A stretch of 41,914 nucleotides of DNA from a virus. The position numbers and the translations under genes were made by a program. The stretch is taken from positions 1 to 41,914 of IMG/VR virus record IMGVR_UViG_3300046514_000169. One strand, 5' to 3'. Under the pieces are notes generated by a model, which saw only the letters and a list, made by a program, of their open reading frames with translations, ran no database searches and was not told where the DNA came from. Positions 14,423 to 22,034 of the stretch are shown here, one piece after another (the first letter of the stretch is position 1; every line of letters starts with the position of its first letter).

Positions 14423-14599
14423 TTAGTATCCCCACACCTTCAGGCAACGGTGACAAGTAACGCCGCGCCTCGGGTCATTGATGATCGGGTTGGGTGTCGA
14501 TGACCCGCAAGCGCTTACGCCGTTGATCATGTGGTGTGTGAGCTGGCTTTTGCCGCCCCTGATGGTGCCGTTGTTGTTGGTGTCTTGGGTTGTGGTCAT
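14423..14599 (-). CDS. cassette A minus-strand small protein, 58 aa
   Basis: This 58-codon gene starts at ATG 14599, exactly 7 nt from the TATACT of the left-going island promoter, so its mRNA should be leaderless. The N-terminus is Thr/Asn-rich (MTTTQDTNNNGTIRGGKSQ), and the C-terminus carries Cys and CHRC spaced about 20 residues apart, a possible zinc site. Function unknown. Confidence 0.65.
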   Translation of the reverse strand: MTTTQDTNNNGTIRGGKSQLTHHMINGVSACGSSTPNPIINDPRRGVTCHRCLKVWGY

Positions 14600-14765
14600 G
14601 CAGATAAGTATAGCGGGTAGCCTTACCTAACACACGTCAAAATGGCTATTTTTCAAGAATTTTTCAAATTTCTTGAAAACCCTTGCAATTACTGGGGATT
14701 GGGAGATTGAAAAAATATGTAGAAATGGCGTGTGATAGGTAAGGCTACTCGCTATACTTATTCCC
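14600..14765. promoter_or_regulatory. bidirectional leaderless promoter island A
   Basis: The left-going -10 is TATACT at 14607-14612 (minus) and the right-going -10 is TATACT at 14753-14758; each lies 7 nt from its ATG. Box elements lie at 14612-14630 (minus strand TTAGGTAAGGCTACCCGCT) and 14735-14753. The core between them (about 14637-14725) is nearly identical to island C. It contains 10-bp inverted arms TTTTCAAGAA/TTCTTGAAAA and the tract TACTGGGGATTGGG. The box matches the DtxR/IdeR consensus at 15 of 19 positions. Confidence 0.85.
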
Positions 14766-15239
14766 ATGAAGTCAACCGAACAGGAGACAACCGCAATGAC
14801 TGAGACAGTGAATCCAAAATGGCAAATGATCTTTGACCGCGACGCCAAACGAACAATCAAGACTAGGGGCGAAATTTTCCAGTCTGAAATTGACGATGAG
14901 CGCATGACCGCGCGGCCCGAGCTCTTCGACATTTTCTTAGTTGCCGTCAATGCGCAATGGCAAGAAGAGTCACCATCAGCCGCGAAGCGCGGGCGTAATC
15001 CCAAGTTTCCATATGTGCCCGTTATCAATTACATCGTGCGCGCCACTGGCGACAAGCGAACACAAAATCCCGCCAAGGGTCTCGCCTTCGCCACCCGCGA
15101 AGAGGCTGTGGCAAAGGCGCAAAGTTACATCATCGGCACGCGCGAGCAAACCGCTTTCAAGATGACACTTCACCGCTACCGCGCATTGCGCGAACAGTAT
15201 GGTTTTGCCAGCGAGCTGAAAGATGTGGTGGCGGTATGA
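14766..15239 (+). CDS. cassette A plus-strand protein, 157 aa
   Basis: This is one of the few plus-strand genes. ATG 14766 is 7 nt from TATACT, so the transcript should be leaderless; a second ATG 10 codons later is the alternative. The protein is basic and helical, with WQMIFDRDAKRTIKTRG near the N-terminus and many Arg/Lys, suggesting nucleic-acid or protein binding. No family is recognised. It is coupled by ATGA to the following membrane peptide. Being opposite to the main operons and under a shared promoter, it behaves like a moron gene. Confidence 0.65.
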   Translation: MKSTEQETTAMTETVNPKWQMIFDRDAKRTIKTRGEIFQSEIDDERMTARPELFDIFLVAVNAQWQEESPSAAKRGRNPKFPYVPVINYIVRATGDKRTQNPAKGLAFATREEAVAKAQSYIIGTREQTAFKMTLHRYRALREQYGFASELKDVVAV

Positions 15240-15406
15240 ATCTCATTTGGGTTTTCATTTCAACGGTTGTGTTGTGCGTCAGCGCTATCGCACTCTTCTG
15301 TCTTGCCGTTGCCATTATCGCAACAATCATGAGCTGGTGGGCACGCCACCAAGCATGGCGCGACATCGACACGACTGACCGCTACGGCGACATCAACCGT
15401 CGATAA
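15236..15406 (+). CDS. cassette A single-pass membrane peptide, 56 aa
   Basis: The 56-codon gene overlaps the previous stop by ATGA. Residues 4-33 form one long hydrophobic segment, followed by a Trp/His/Arg belt (SWWARHQAWRD) and a charged tail, so the C-terminus should be cytoplasmic. Its 3' end overlaps the converging helicase gene by 14 bp. A role in the host membrane, such as superinfection exclusion, is possible but unproven. Confidence 0.6.
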   Translation: MNLIWVFISTVVLCVSAIALFCLAVAIIATIMSWWARHQAWRDIDTTDRYGDINRR

Positions 15407-16853
15407 CCGAGCGAAATTCGCGAGCCGTTAGCGCGTTGACTTGTTGGGCACTCTTGCCCGCCACCCGTGCGCGCATACCCGTGTCAACGGTGCCACGTGT
15501 CCATAGGTGGAAGATTGACACTGGCGCGGTCTTACCATGAATCATGGCGCGCTTGATAACTTGGTCATTTTTCCACGGCACCCAAGAATGCTCAACAAAG
15601 ACTTCAGTGCGGGCGGCACTCAAGTCTTTACCAAGGGCCAACGTGTCAATCGTGCCAACTAACACATCAACGTCGCCGCGCTGAAACGCCGCCTTGGCGT
15701 CATCGCGGGCGTCGATAGTGACGCCGCCGTGGTGCTCAACAACCCGCACACCCAGTTTGACGGCCAGTGCGGCCACTGCCGTCACCGTTGACCGAAAGTG
15801 ACAAAACACCAACGTGGGCGAACGTGGCGACTCAAGCAAGAGATTCGACAACACGGCGAACTTGCCCGAGCCTGATGCACTGCCATCAGTGAGGCTTTCA
15901 AGCCCTGTGGCGCACTTCGCAAGCTTTACGTGCAAGCCGCCGTCACTCCACGCACTCACTTCATCGCCGGTCGTGTCAATCCACGTTATATAATCGCGTT
16001 TCAGCTCGCGATACGCCTTCGCCTGTGACGGCGTCATATCGACTTCAATGACAGTCTCAGTGAATGGCACGCCAAGGTCAACGTCACGCTGAAGCATGTG
16101 GCCGTTGAAACCGTCAAGCCCGTTGCCTTGCCAGAAGTCGGGCCATGTCAAGCCGTGGTGTAAGCCATCGTTGCCGTTCGTGAACACAATTTGTTGACCG
16201 CCCCACGGCGGTTGCCATAGTTGAAACCATGTCTCAAGCCATCGTTGCTTATTGGTGAATCTCTTGTCACTGGGGAAAAGCAATCGAAGAGGCATCAACA
16301 ATTCGTGCGCCCAATTCGGTATCGGTGTGCCCGTCGCCAAATACAATCGCTCGCTCTTGAGCGTCTTGATAGCGCCCGTCCAATTCGCTTTCGGGTTGAC
16401 CACCATGTGCGCTTCATCAATAATGACCGTGCCCCACGCGCGTCGATAATCGGGCTTGAGTATGGGCACGGTCTTTCGCATGTGACCGTGCGCATTCGGC
16501 GCGCGCTGTGCAATCGACGCGAAGCCGGTAAAGGTCATATCAAGGTCAGGGCGCCACAATGCATGTTGGGTTCGCCACCCTTCGCGCAAGTCACTGGGGG
16601 CGATTACCAACGTCGGCCCGTCAGCGGCAAGCAAGAGCTGTGCGGTCTTGCCCGAGCGCGGCGAATCGGCAAGCAATCCCCGTTTGACGCGCTCAAGCCA
16701 CTCAATGCCGTCAACTTGGTGCGGCCTCAAGGGCGGCGCACTGGGCGGGCTACACGTCACGATGGTGGTGCCACACCCCACGTGTGACCATGACGTTAGC
16801 CCTACCCAATGCTTCAGCCGCGTGGTGTCGAAAAGATATTTTCGCGCAACCAC
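15393..16853 (-). CDS. SNF2-type (SF2) helicase
   Basis: The 486-residue protein has the two RecA-like domains of SNF2 ATPases. A Q-motif-like LRPHQ is at 42-46, motif I DSPRSGKT ends at residue 70, motif II IIDEAH is at 146-149 and motif III is LATGTPIPN. In domain 2 there is LVFCHFRS, HHGG, DVLVGTIDTLALGKDLS and a diverged motif VI (DQVIKRAMIHGKT). Phage SNF2 proteins are common and may move DNA or remodel protein-DNA complexes. The listed GTG start overlaps the HTH gene by 40 bp; a later start near 16781 is possible. It converges on cassette A. Confidence 0.85.
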   Translation of the reverse strand: MVARKYLFDTTRLKHWVGLTSWSHVGCGTTIVTCSPPSAPPLRPHQVDGIEWLERVKRGLLADSPRSGKTAQLLLAADGPTLVIAPSDLREGWRTQHALWRPDLDMTFTGFASIAQRAPNAHGHMRKTVPILKPDYRRAWGTVIIDEAHMVVNPKANWTGAIKTLKSERLYLATGTPIPNWAHELLMPLRLLFPSDKRFTNKQRWLETWFQLWQPPWGGQQIVFTNGNDGLHHGLTWPDFWQGNGLDGFNGHMLQRDVDLGVPFTETVIEVDMTPSQAKAYRELKRDYITWIDTTGDEVSAWSDGGLHVKLAKCATGLESLTDGSASGSGKFAVLSNLLLESPRSPTLVFCHFRSTVTAVAALAVKLGVRVVEHHGGVTIDARDDAKAAFQRGDVDVLVGTIDTLALGKDLSAARTEVFVEHSWVPWKNDQVIKRAMIHGKTAPVSIFHLWTRGTVDTGMRARVAGKSAQQVNALTAREFRSVIDG

Positions 16854-17074
16854 GCGCCGATGACTCGACGGCGCCCTTCCAACGACTGAGCCTTGCCCAT
16901 CTTCACATCAAGGTCACGGCGCTGTGCGTCGGTCAATTCATTCGAAAACGCATTGATGATGCGAAACAACATGGCCGTTGACGGTACGCGCTCACCCGAG
17001 CGATAGCGCGATGCCGTTGTGTGATCACAACCAACACGCCGTGCAAATTCGACGTTGGTGATTCGCTTTGCCAC
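16814..17074 (-). CDS. XRE-family HTH regulator
   Basis: The 86-residue protein has a Cro/CI-type helix-turn-helix: ITNVEFARRVGCDHTTASRYRSGERVPS, with the recognition helix around HTTASRYR, and then a dimer-like helical part. It is the only clear repressor-type regulator in the window. The start is GTG 17074. It could bind the 17-bp dyads upstream of the polymerase and capsid genes; this is inferred only from the lack of another candidate. No lysogeny genes accompany it. Confidence 0.75.
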   Translation of the reverse strand: MAKRITNVEFARRVGCDHTTASRYRSGERVPSTAMLFRIINAFSNELTDAQRRDLDVKMGKAQSLEGRRRVIGAWLRENIFSTPRG

Positions 17075-17106
17075 GGTGACACCCTATCAGGTGAATGCCC
17101 GAAACG

Positions 17107-17445
17107 CTATGACTTCAGAATGTTCGCCCGCTTGGCAAAGCCGAGCAACCAACTGAGTTGCTTAGGGAATTTGGCTTCAAAAATTCGTGCGGCGCCCGCA
17201 TAAATCAAAGCCACCAACACCGTGACATAGCCCGTCACGCTGGCACTGTCAGTGTGAATGTTGAGTTTGCCAAGCCATGTTGTCAACCACGCATAATGAT
17301 TGATCAAGCTGACCAACCACCCGACGATGACGGGCACAATCCAACGCGTCACGTCTTTCGCCCATTCGGCAATGCTGATGACGGGTGTTGGGTCGGGTGC
17401 GGGCGCAATATCGCCCGAAAGCGGCGGCGTTGTCTGGTCACTCAT
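17107..17445 (-). CDS. holin-like membrane protein, 112 aa
   Basis: The N-terminus is Pro-rich and soluble, followed by two predicted membrane segments (about 34-54 and 70-87) and a basic, helical C-terminus (KFPKQLSWLLGFAKRANILK). It lies directly after the tail genes, where many siphophages place a holin. GAGGGAGA precedes the ATG. No endolysin is adjacent, so the lysis role is inferred from topology and position. Confidence 0.55.
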   Translation of the reverse strand: MSDQTTPPLSGDIAPAPDPTPVISIAEWAKDVTRWIVPVIVGWLVSLINHYAWLTTWLGKLNIHTDSASVTGYVTVLVALIYAGAARIFEAKFPKQLSWLLGFAKRANILKS

Positions 17446-17500
17446 GTTGTATCTCCCTCGTTATTATGGTCGATCAATACTGCCACACGGGCAACGTTGT

Positions 17501-18331
17501 TTATACCGCTTGCAAGTTCACGATGGTTGTAGGGCTGGTATAGGCAGGTGAACCGGGAAACGGGAACGTTGACGGCAAACCTGTCGGTTGCCCCGTCAAA
17601 TGAATGCCCGTCGCCGTTTGTGTTGGTGAGCCACTTGATGCGGGGATATTGCCGCCTAATATTGATGACCCCGGCCCATCGTCACAGTTCACGGCGGGCG
17701 TGCCGCCCGAACTATGAAACATTGCTGATAGCCAATATAGTCCCGGCGTCAACGTAACCGATAATGCTACTGATAGCGGCCCTGACACTAAAGTTGTGTT
17801 TGTCACTTGCGCTAATCGCGCATTTGGAATTAGTGAACCGTCATCGTCATAAACTCCAAGATCAACTTTTGACCCGCCTCCTCCCGCGCCGCCGACATTT
17901 ATTCCAATGTGGTCAAATGATGTTGTTTCACCGACAAAAAATGGGTAGGCGTCAAAGGTGCCGTTTGGCACAGCCGTAGCTATTGGATAAAAATATGTCA
18001 CGGGATACCACAACCCACTAAGAAATTGCCAACCCGGCCCTGATCCAAACAACAATCCGCTACCGCCGTCATAATCATTGACGGCACCGAGCACAATGAG
18101 TCGCGTATCAACATGTAAGACTTCAACGACATCGTCAACAAGCACCGAATATGATGACAACATTTCAGCGCTCAACACGGTGCTATCGCCGTCGAGCGTC
18201 AACGAACAAATGCCATTCGAGCCGACGTTGGTAATGACGCCGCGCGACAATGATAAGTGTTGGTCTTTTGAACCAACTGAGGGCGGCGCTTGTCGAATCA
18301 ATCGCGCTAAGTCGTGTGTGGGGTCACTCAT
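17501..18331 (-). CDS. minor tail / putative receptor-binding protein, 276 aa
   Basis: The ATG at 18331 overlaps the upstream stop by ATGA. The N-terminal quarter (LARLIRQAPPSVG onward, then GVITNVGSNGICSLTLDGD and LVDDVVEVLHV) resembles the OB-like base of actinophage minor tail proteins. The rest is Gly/Ser/Thr-rich beta sequence including NVGGAGGGGSKVDLGVYDDD, like a jelly-roll receptor-binding head. It is last in the tail operon, where adhesins are often found. The receptor is unknown. Confidence 0.55.
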   Translation of the reverse strand: MSDPTHDLARLIRQAPPSVGSKDQHLSLSRGVITNVGSNGICSLTLDGDSTVLSAEMLSSYSVLVDDVVEVLHVDTRLIVLGAVNDYDGGSGLLFGSGPGWQFLSGLWYPVTYFYPIATAVPNGTFDAYPFFVGETTSFDHIGINVGGAGGGGSKVDLGVYDDDGSLIPNARLAQVTNTTLVSGPLSVALSVTLTPGLYWLSAMFHSSGGTPAVNCDDGPGSSILGGNIPASSGSPTQTATGIHLTGQPTGLPSTFPFPGSPAYTSPTTIVNLQAV

Positions 18332-19494
18332 GAGATTCTTGCCCGTGGGCGCATCGTGAGAATCATTGGGCTTGTCACTTCCAGTGGAATATTCAAGGTT
18401 GAAATGGTGTATTCGCCGCCGATGCCGATAGCGCTGCGCACGATATTGACACAATCGCCAATGTCGAGTGCGGCATATGGCAACGTGGTGACTGACACAC
18501 TTTCGAACGCGCGACGCACCAATTGATATTGATAATTTGCCACAGCTTGCGCCTTGGCAACGGCGTCACCATGTGACTGACCGGGCACCGGGAATTCGTG
18601 CGTTTCATACACATAGGGCGACTGGCCCCAATCACCAAACCAATATGTCGGGCTTGACGGGTCATTGTCATAGGCGATGGCTTGCGCGGGCACTGTGCCC
18701 TTGCCCTTGCCTTTAGCGAGCACGATGCACGCATTACGTTCTTTTGTTTCATCAAGTGAACTTGAAGCCGTCAACATGACGCAACCCGCGCCTTCAACAA
18801 ACTGCGCCACCACTGGCGCGTTGGTGGGGTCAATCGACGGCACCATGACAACTTCGCCGCTAAGACCAAAGAAAAGTGAATACCCAAACGCCGTCGCCAA
18901 TTTCGTAAAGTCTTTCCACGGGTTATTATTGGCGGCGATGTTTTTGCCCCATGTAACAATGCCTGTCACGTCAGTTGTTGGCGTCATGTTGTAATTGAGA
19001 CCACCAACGCGATTATTGATGGCGGCTTGCAACGCCGTCGCCAAATCTGTGCCCGCTGATATTTGATAAACCTTTTGCCAAAAGATTCGGTCAACCCATG
19101 AGCTGCGGTCTTGCCCATTGAGCGTTATGTTTATCTCGCCGTTTTTGTCTTCAACCTTTGGTGTCGTCATGCGAAACACGCCCAGTGGGCACATTTCTTG
19201 CGTACCGTCATCGAACTGAATGCCGCGATAAATCCGAAGTTCGTTGCCACTCGCCGGGTGTAGTAAATCGCCCTTAGCGACGGGCACGAAATCGTCAAGC
19301 GAGCGCCCTTCACTCACGCAATTGATCGTGCATGTGCGCCGAATCGCACGGGTCTCATCAGCATCAACCTTGCCCGTTACAACGTTTGGCAAGGTGGCGA
19401 GCACTTGACCCGTCGGCGTGCAAATGTCAACACGTGAAATGGCGTGGTGGCTTTTTGTGACGGCCAGTTTGTAGGCGGCGCTAATTTTCCACAT
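18328..19494 (-). CDS. minor tail protein (baseplate hub-like, DUF5047-like)
   Basis: The start is ATG 19494, overlapping the upstream stop as TGATG. The 388-residue protein has the layout of siphophage distal minor tail proteins: ISRVDICTPTGQVLATLPNVV at the N-terminus, GVFRMTTPKVED, then DIGDCVNIVRSAIG near the C-terminus. It is probably a structural ring between the tail tube and the receptor-binding part. The DUF5047 assignment is from memory of family features. Confidence 0.65.
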   Translation of the reverse strand: MWKISAAYKLAVTKSHHAISRVDICTPTGQVLATLPNVVTGKVDADETRAIRRTCTINCVSEGRSLDDFVPVAKGDLLHPASGNELRIYRGIQFDDGTQEMCPLGVFRMTTPKVEDKNGEINITLNGQDRSSWVDRIFWQKVYQISAGTDLATALQAAINNRVGGLNYNMTPTTDVTGIVTWGKNIAANNNPWKDFTKLATAFGYSLFFGLSGEVVMVPSIDPTNAPVVAQFVEGAGCVMLTASSSLDETKERNACIVLAKGKGKGTVPAQAIAYDNDPSSPTYWFGDWGQSPYVYETHEFPVPGQSHGDAVAKAQAVANYQYQLVRRAFESVSVTTLPYAALDIGDCVNIVRSAIGIGGEYTISTLNIPLEVTSPMILTMRPRARIS

Positions 19495-22034
19495 CAAATA
19501 ATCGGCTTCGCAATCGGCCAAAACTTGATATCACATTGGCGCACGGGTTCGCCTGAATACAAATCGCCCCGCAAGAGCACGGCTGGCCGCGCTGTATCAA
19601 AGGCGACGAAATAAATTTCGCCGTCAAGATCACTACGAATAGCCATATCAGTTTGCAAGTTGCGCAAGGCGTCAAATGCATTCCATTCATCATTGCCAAA
19701 GAACACCAATGACAACATGAAATTTTCATCTTTCATATCGCCGTGCACAATGACATAATCCGGGCGCCCCATCGGTTGAAACTGTGCTTGCAATTCGGTC
19801 TTATCGAATTGCATTGACGCATCGCCACCCGTGGTGACCGTGGCTGAAACTTTGCTTGCGCGATGCAAACCCAACGCGGCGGCGGGATTATTGATAGGCC
19901 ATATCCACCATTGCGTCGGTATCAAGACAACATCAGCCGACGCGGCGCTAATGGGCGAACTGACAGTATCGCCGCCAATCACACACAGCACTTGTGCGCT
20001 ATAGGTGTAGTGCTGATAATTGACGGCGCCGAAATCGTTGAGTGCGAGCACTTGGCCCGCATCGGGAAATGGCAACATGTCGCTCGGCCCCGCACCCGCC
20101 ACATACACGCCATCGCTACGTAAGACCGTCACCCATGTCGTACCCACGAGACCGCCGCGAAACCAATCAGTGCCCGTACCCGGCCCCAACAAGATTTCAT
20201 CAACTTCAAGAGTCTCACTGGCACCCAATGATGCCGCGTCGAGCTCAAGGCTCGCAAAGGCGGCATCAGCCGGTGCGGTCACTTGAAGGCTCGCCTGTAT
20301 GTAGCCGCTAGTCGGACTGGTGACGGGTGCACTGGTGTCGCTGGCACGAATGGCCGATGCGGCACCACTCGCTTGCCACCACAAGACCTTGATGGTGCAA
20401 GAACGGCTCACACTGGTGGCGTGAAAGCTCGCTAACGCCCGCACAGCCGTTGACGGGGCCACTGGAAAGCCACCCGTGCCTGTGGCCGTGTGGGCGCTTA
20501 CAGAGCCGCCCGCCGTGGCGTGAAGCAACATGGCGTCAAGAGAGTCGAGCGCGCCCGAGCTGGTGGCACTGAGCGTGGTGTTGGCACCCGCTATCCACCC
20601 GGTAGTTGACAAGCCACCCGCTTCAGCTTCGGCGTAGGTCAACCAGTTGTCGCGCCCTTGCACCGTCAGTGCAATGCACGGCAAACCCGATAGCGGCGTG
20701 TCCACAGGCACCGCCGTCACAACCGGCTTTGCTGGCCCCTCAATTTCATAATCGAACGCGGCATAGTCGTAGGTGACTTGATTACCCGGCGATTGAATGA
20801 TGGTGATATAGCTGCGATAACTCACGCCCGGTACTAATGGATTGGAAATTGTGTATGTCGTCGCCGCTGACGACACGCCGCCCGAGTCGTCAACGTGCGG
20901 GCCAAAGCCCGGTGTGAAACCGCCCGCACCATATTGTGAGGCGTTATAGGTGATCACGCGAAACGCACTTTGCGTGGCGCCCGCCGCTAATACTTCTGAC
21001 CACGTTACTATCGGCGTCGCAATTGCGATGACGCCTGACGGTGTCAGCGGCGTTATTGTCGGCGCACCATTCGCCGTGAATGTGGCGTCACTAGCGAACG
21101 CCCCAAGACCGCCATTATCTGATGTGGCAACTGACCAGTTGTAAACATTGCCATTGGTGAGCGATGCACTATTGGGAATAGTGACATTGGTTGCCGTCGT
21201 GGTGTTGGTGACGGGTGAGCCTTGCCAACCCGGCGTCGCGGCATTCCAGTATTGATAACTGCCACCTGACGGTTTGAGCCGAAGTTGGTAACCCTCTTGT
21301 TGCGTGTCACTACCGCCCGTGTTGTAATCCCAATCGAACGTGACGCCGCTGGTGGTGTCCACGTAATCACTTGGGCTAGGCGAATTCAAATCAGGCGTCA
21401 ACGGCGCACCCGTCGCCATAAACATTGCGGCCACTTGCGCTTCATGAATTGTGGTGCCCGACACGTGCCACGAAAATTCGCTCAATGTCACGCCGCCGCC
21501 CGCGACAGTGGTGTTATACCAAGCCTTTTGGTAATGGTCACCCGCGCCGAAGCTTGCCCAATTGGCCGTGGGCACACTGGCGTCTTGATACACCAAAGTG
21601 TCTTGATCAAGTGACATATTCCACACATATAATTCACCCGCATTGGTGGCGGCAATTTGTGGCGACTTGTTGTGGGAAAATGCCGACGTGCTTGCGCTCG
21701 CTTGCGCACTGTCGAGTGCCCACGCACACCCTGACGGCCCTGAAAACTCACCCGCCGCTTGGCGCACTTGTGAATACGTGCCCGTGATTGTTGCCGTGAT
21801 CGTGCCCGCTGTGGTATTGACGGCAGTGCCGTACCAAATTTCACTCACGCCCGATGCTGATGCGGGATTGCTTCGCGCCGCACGTGTCCATGTGATACCG
21901 AGACCCGACACCACCATTGTTGCCGTCGAGTTGGTCAGCGATACGCACACCACAACCAAGTCGCCCACGGCACTTGGCGTGAACGCCAACGTGGCCGACG
22001 TGCCGTGTTGCGTTTGAACATTGTTGACGGTCAT
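19494..22034 (-). CDS. large minor tail protein with fibronectin III-like domains, 846 aa
   Basis: The protein is Thr/Ser/Gly-rich and beta-rich. Around residues 210-330 there is an Fn3-like unit (PDLNSPSPSDYVDTTSG, then TFDWDYNT and GNVYNWSVATSDNGG), and a second similar unit follows (PTITPLTPSGVIAIATP). The C-terminal about 130 residues (LGLHRASKVSATVTTGGDA) resemble the distal tail domain of actinophages. It probably forms the tail tip and may bind host glycans. The start overlaps the tape-measure stop by ATGA. Confidence 0.7.
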   Translation of the reverse strand: MTVNNVQTQHGTSATLAFTPSAVGDLVVVCVSLTNSTATMVVSGLGITWTRAARSNPASASGVSEIWYGTAVNTTAGTITATITGTYSQVRQAAGEFSGPSGCAWALDSAQASASTSAFSHNKSPQIAATNAGELYVWNMSLDQDTLVYQDASVPTANWASFGAGDHYQKAWYNTTVAGGGVTLSEFSWHVSGTTIHEAQVAAMFMATGAPLTPDLNSPSPSDYVDTTSGVTFDWDYNTGGSDTQQEGYQLRLKPSGGSYQYWNAATPGWQGSPVTNTTTATNVTIPNSASLTNGNVYNWSVATSDNGGLGAFASDATFTANGAPTITPLTPSGVIAIATPIVTWSEVLAAGATQSAFRVITYNASQYGAGGFTPGFGPHVDDSGGVSSAATTYTISNPLVPGVSYRSYITIIQSPGNQVTYDYAAFDYEIEGPAKPVVTAVPVDTPLSGLPCIALTVQGRDNWLTYAEAEAGGLSTTGWIAGANTTLSATSSGALDSLDAMLLHATAGGSVSAHTATGTGGFPVAPSTAVRALASFHATSVSRSCTIKVLWWQASGAASAIRASDTSAPVTSPTSGYIQASLQVTAPADAAFASLELDAASLGASETLEVDEILLGPGTGTDWFRGGLVGTTWVTVLRSDGVYVAGAGPSDMLPFPDAGQVLALNDFGAVNYQHYTYSAQVLCVIGGDTVSSPISAASADVVLIPTQWWIWPINNPAAALGLHRASKVSATVTTGGDASMQFDKTELQAQFQPMGRPDYVIVHGDMKDENFMLSLVFFGNDEWNAFDALRNLQTDMAIRSDLDGEIYFVAFDTARPAVLLRGDLYSGEPVRQCDIKFWPIAKPII

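Noticed and set aside
14627-15028. Minus-strand reading frame across island A that encodes the same peptide as one across island C (34000-34437, upstream part)
   Set aside because: The shared peptide arises because the promoter core DNA is repeated; the frame crosses both promoters and is antisense to the cassette gene.
16814-17074. Lysogeny repressor
   Set aside because: No integrase, excisionase or attachment site is visible, so only a general XRE-type regulator is supported.
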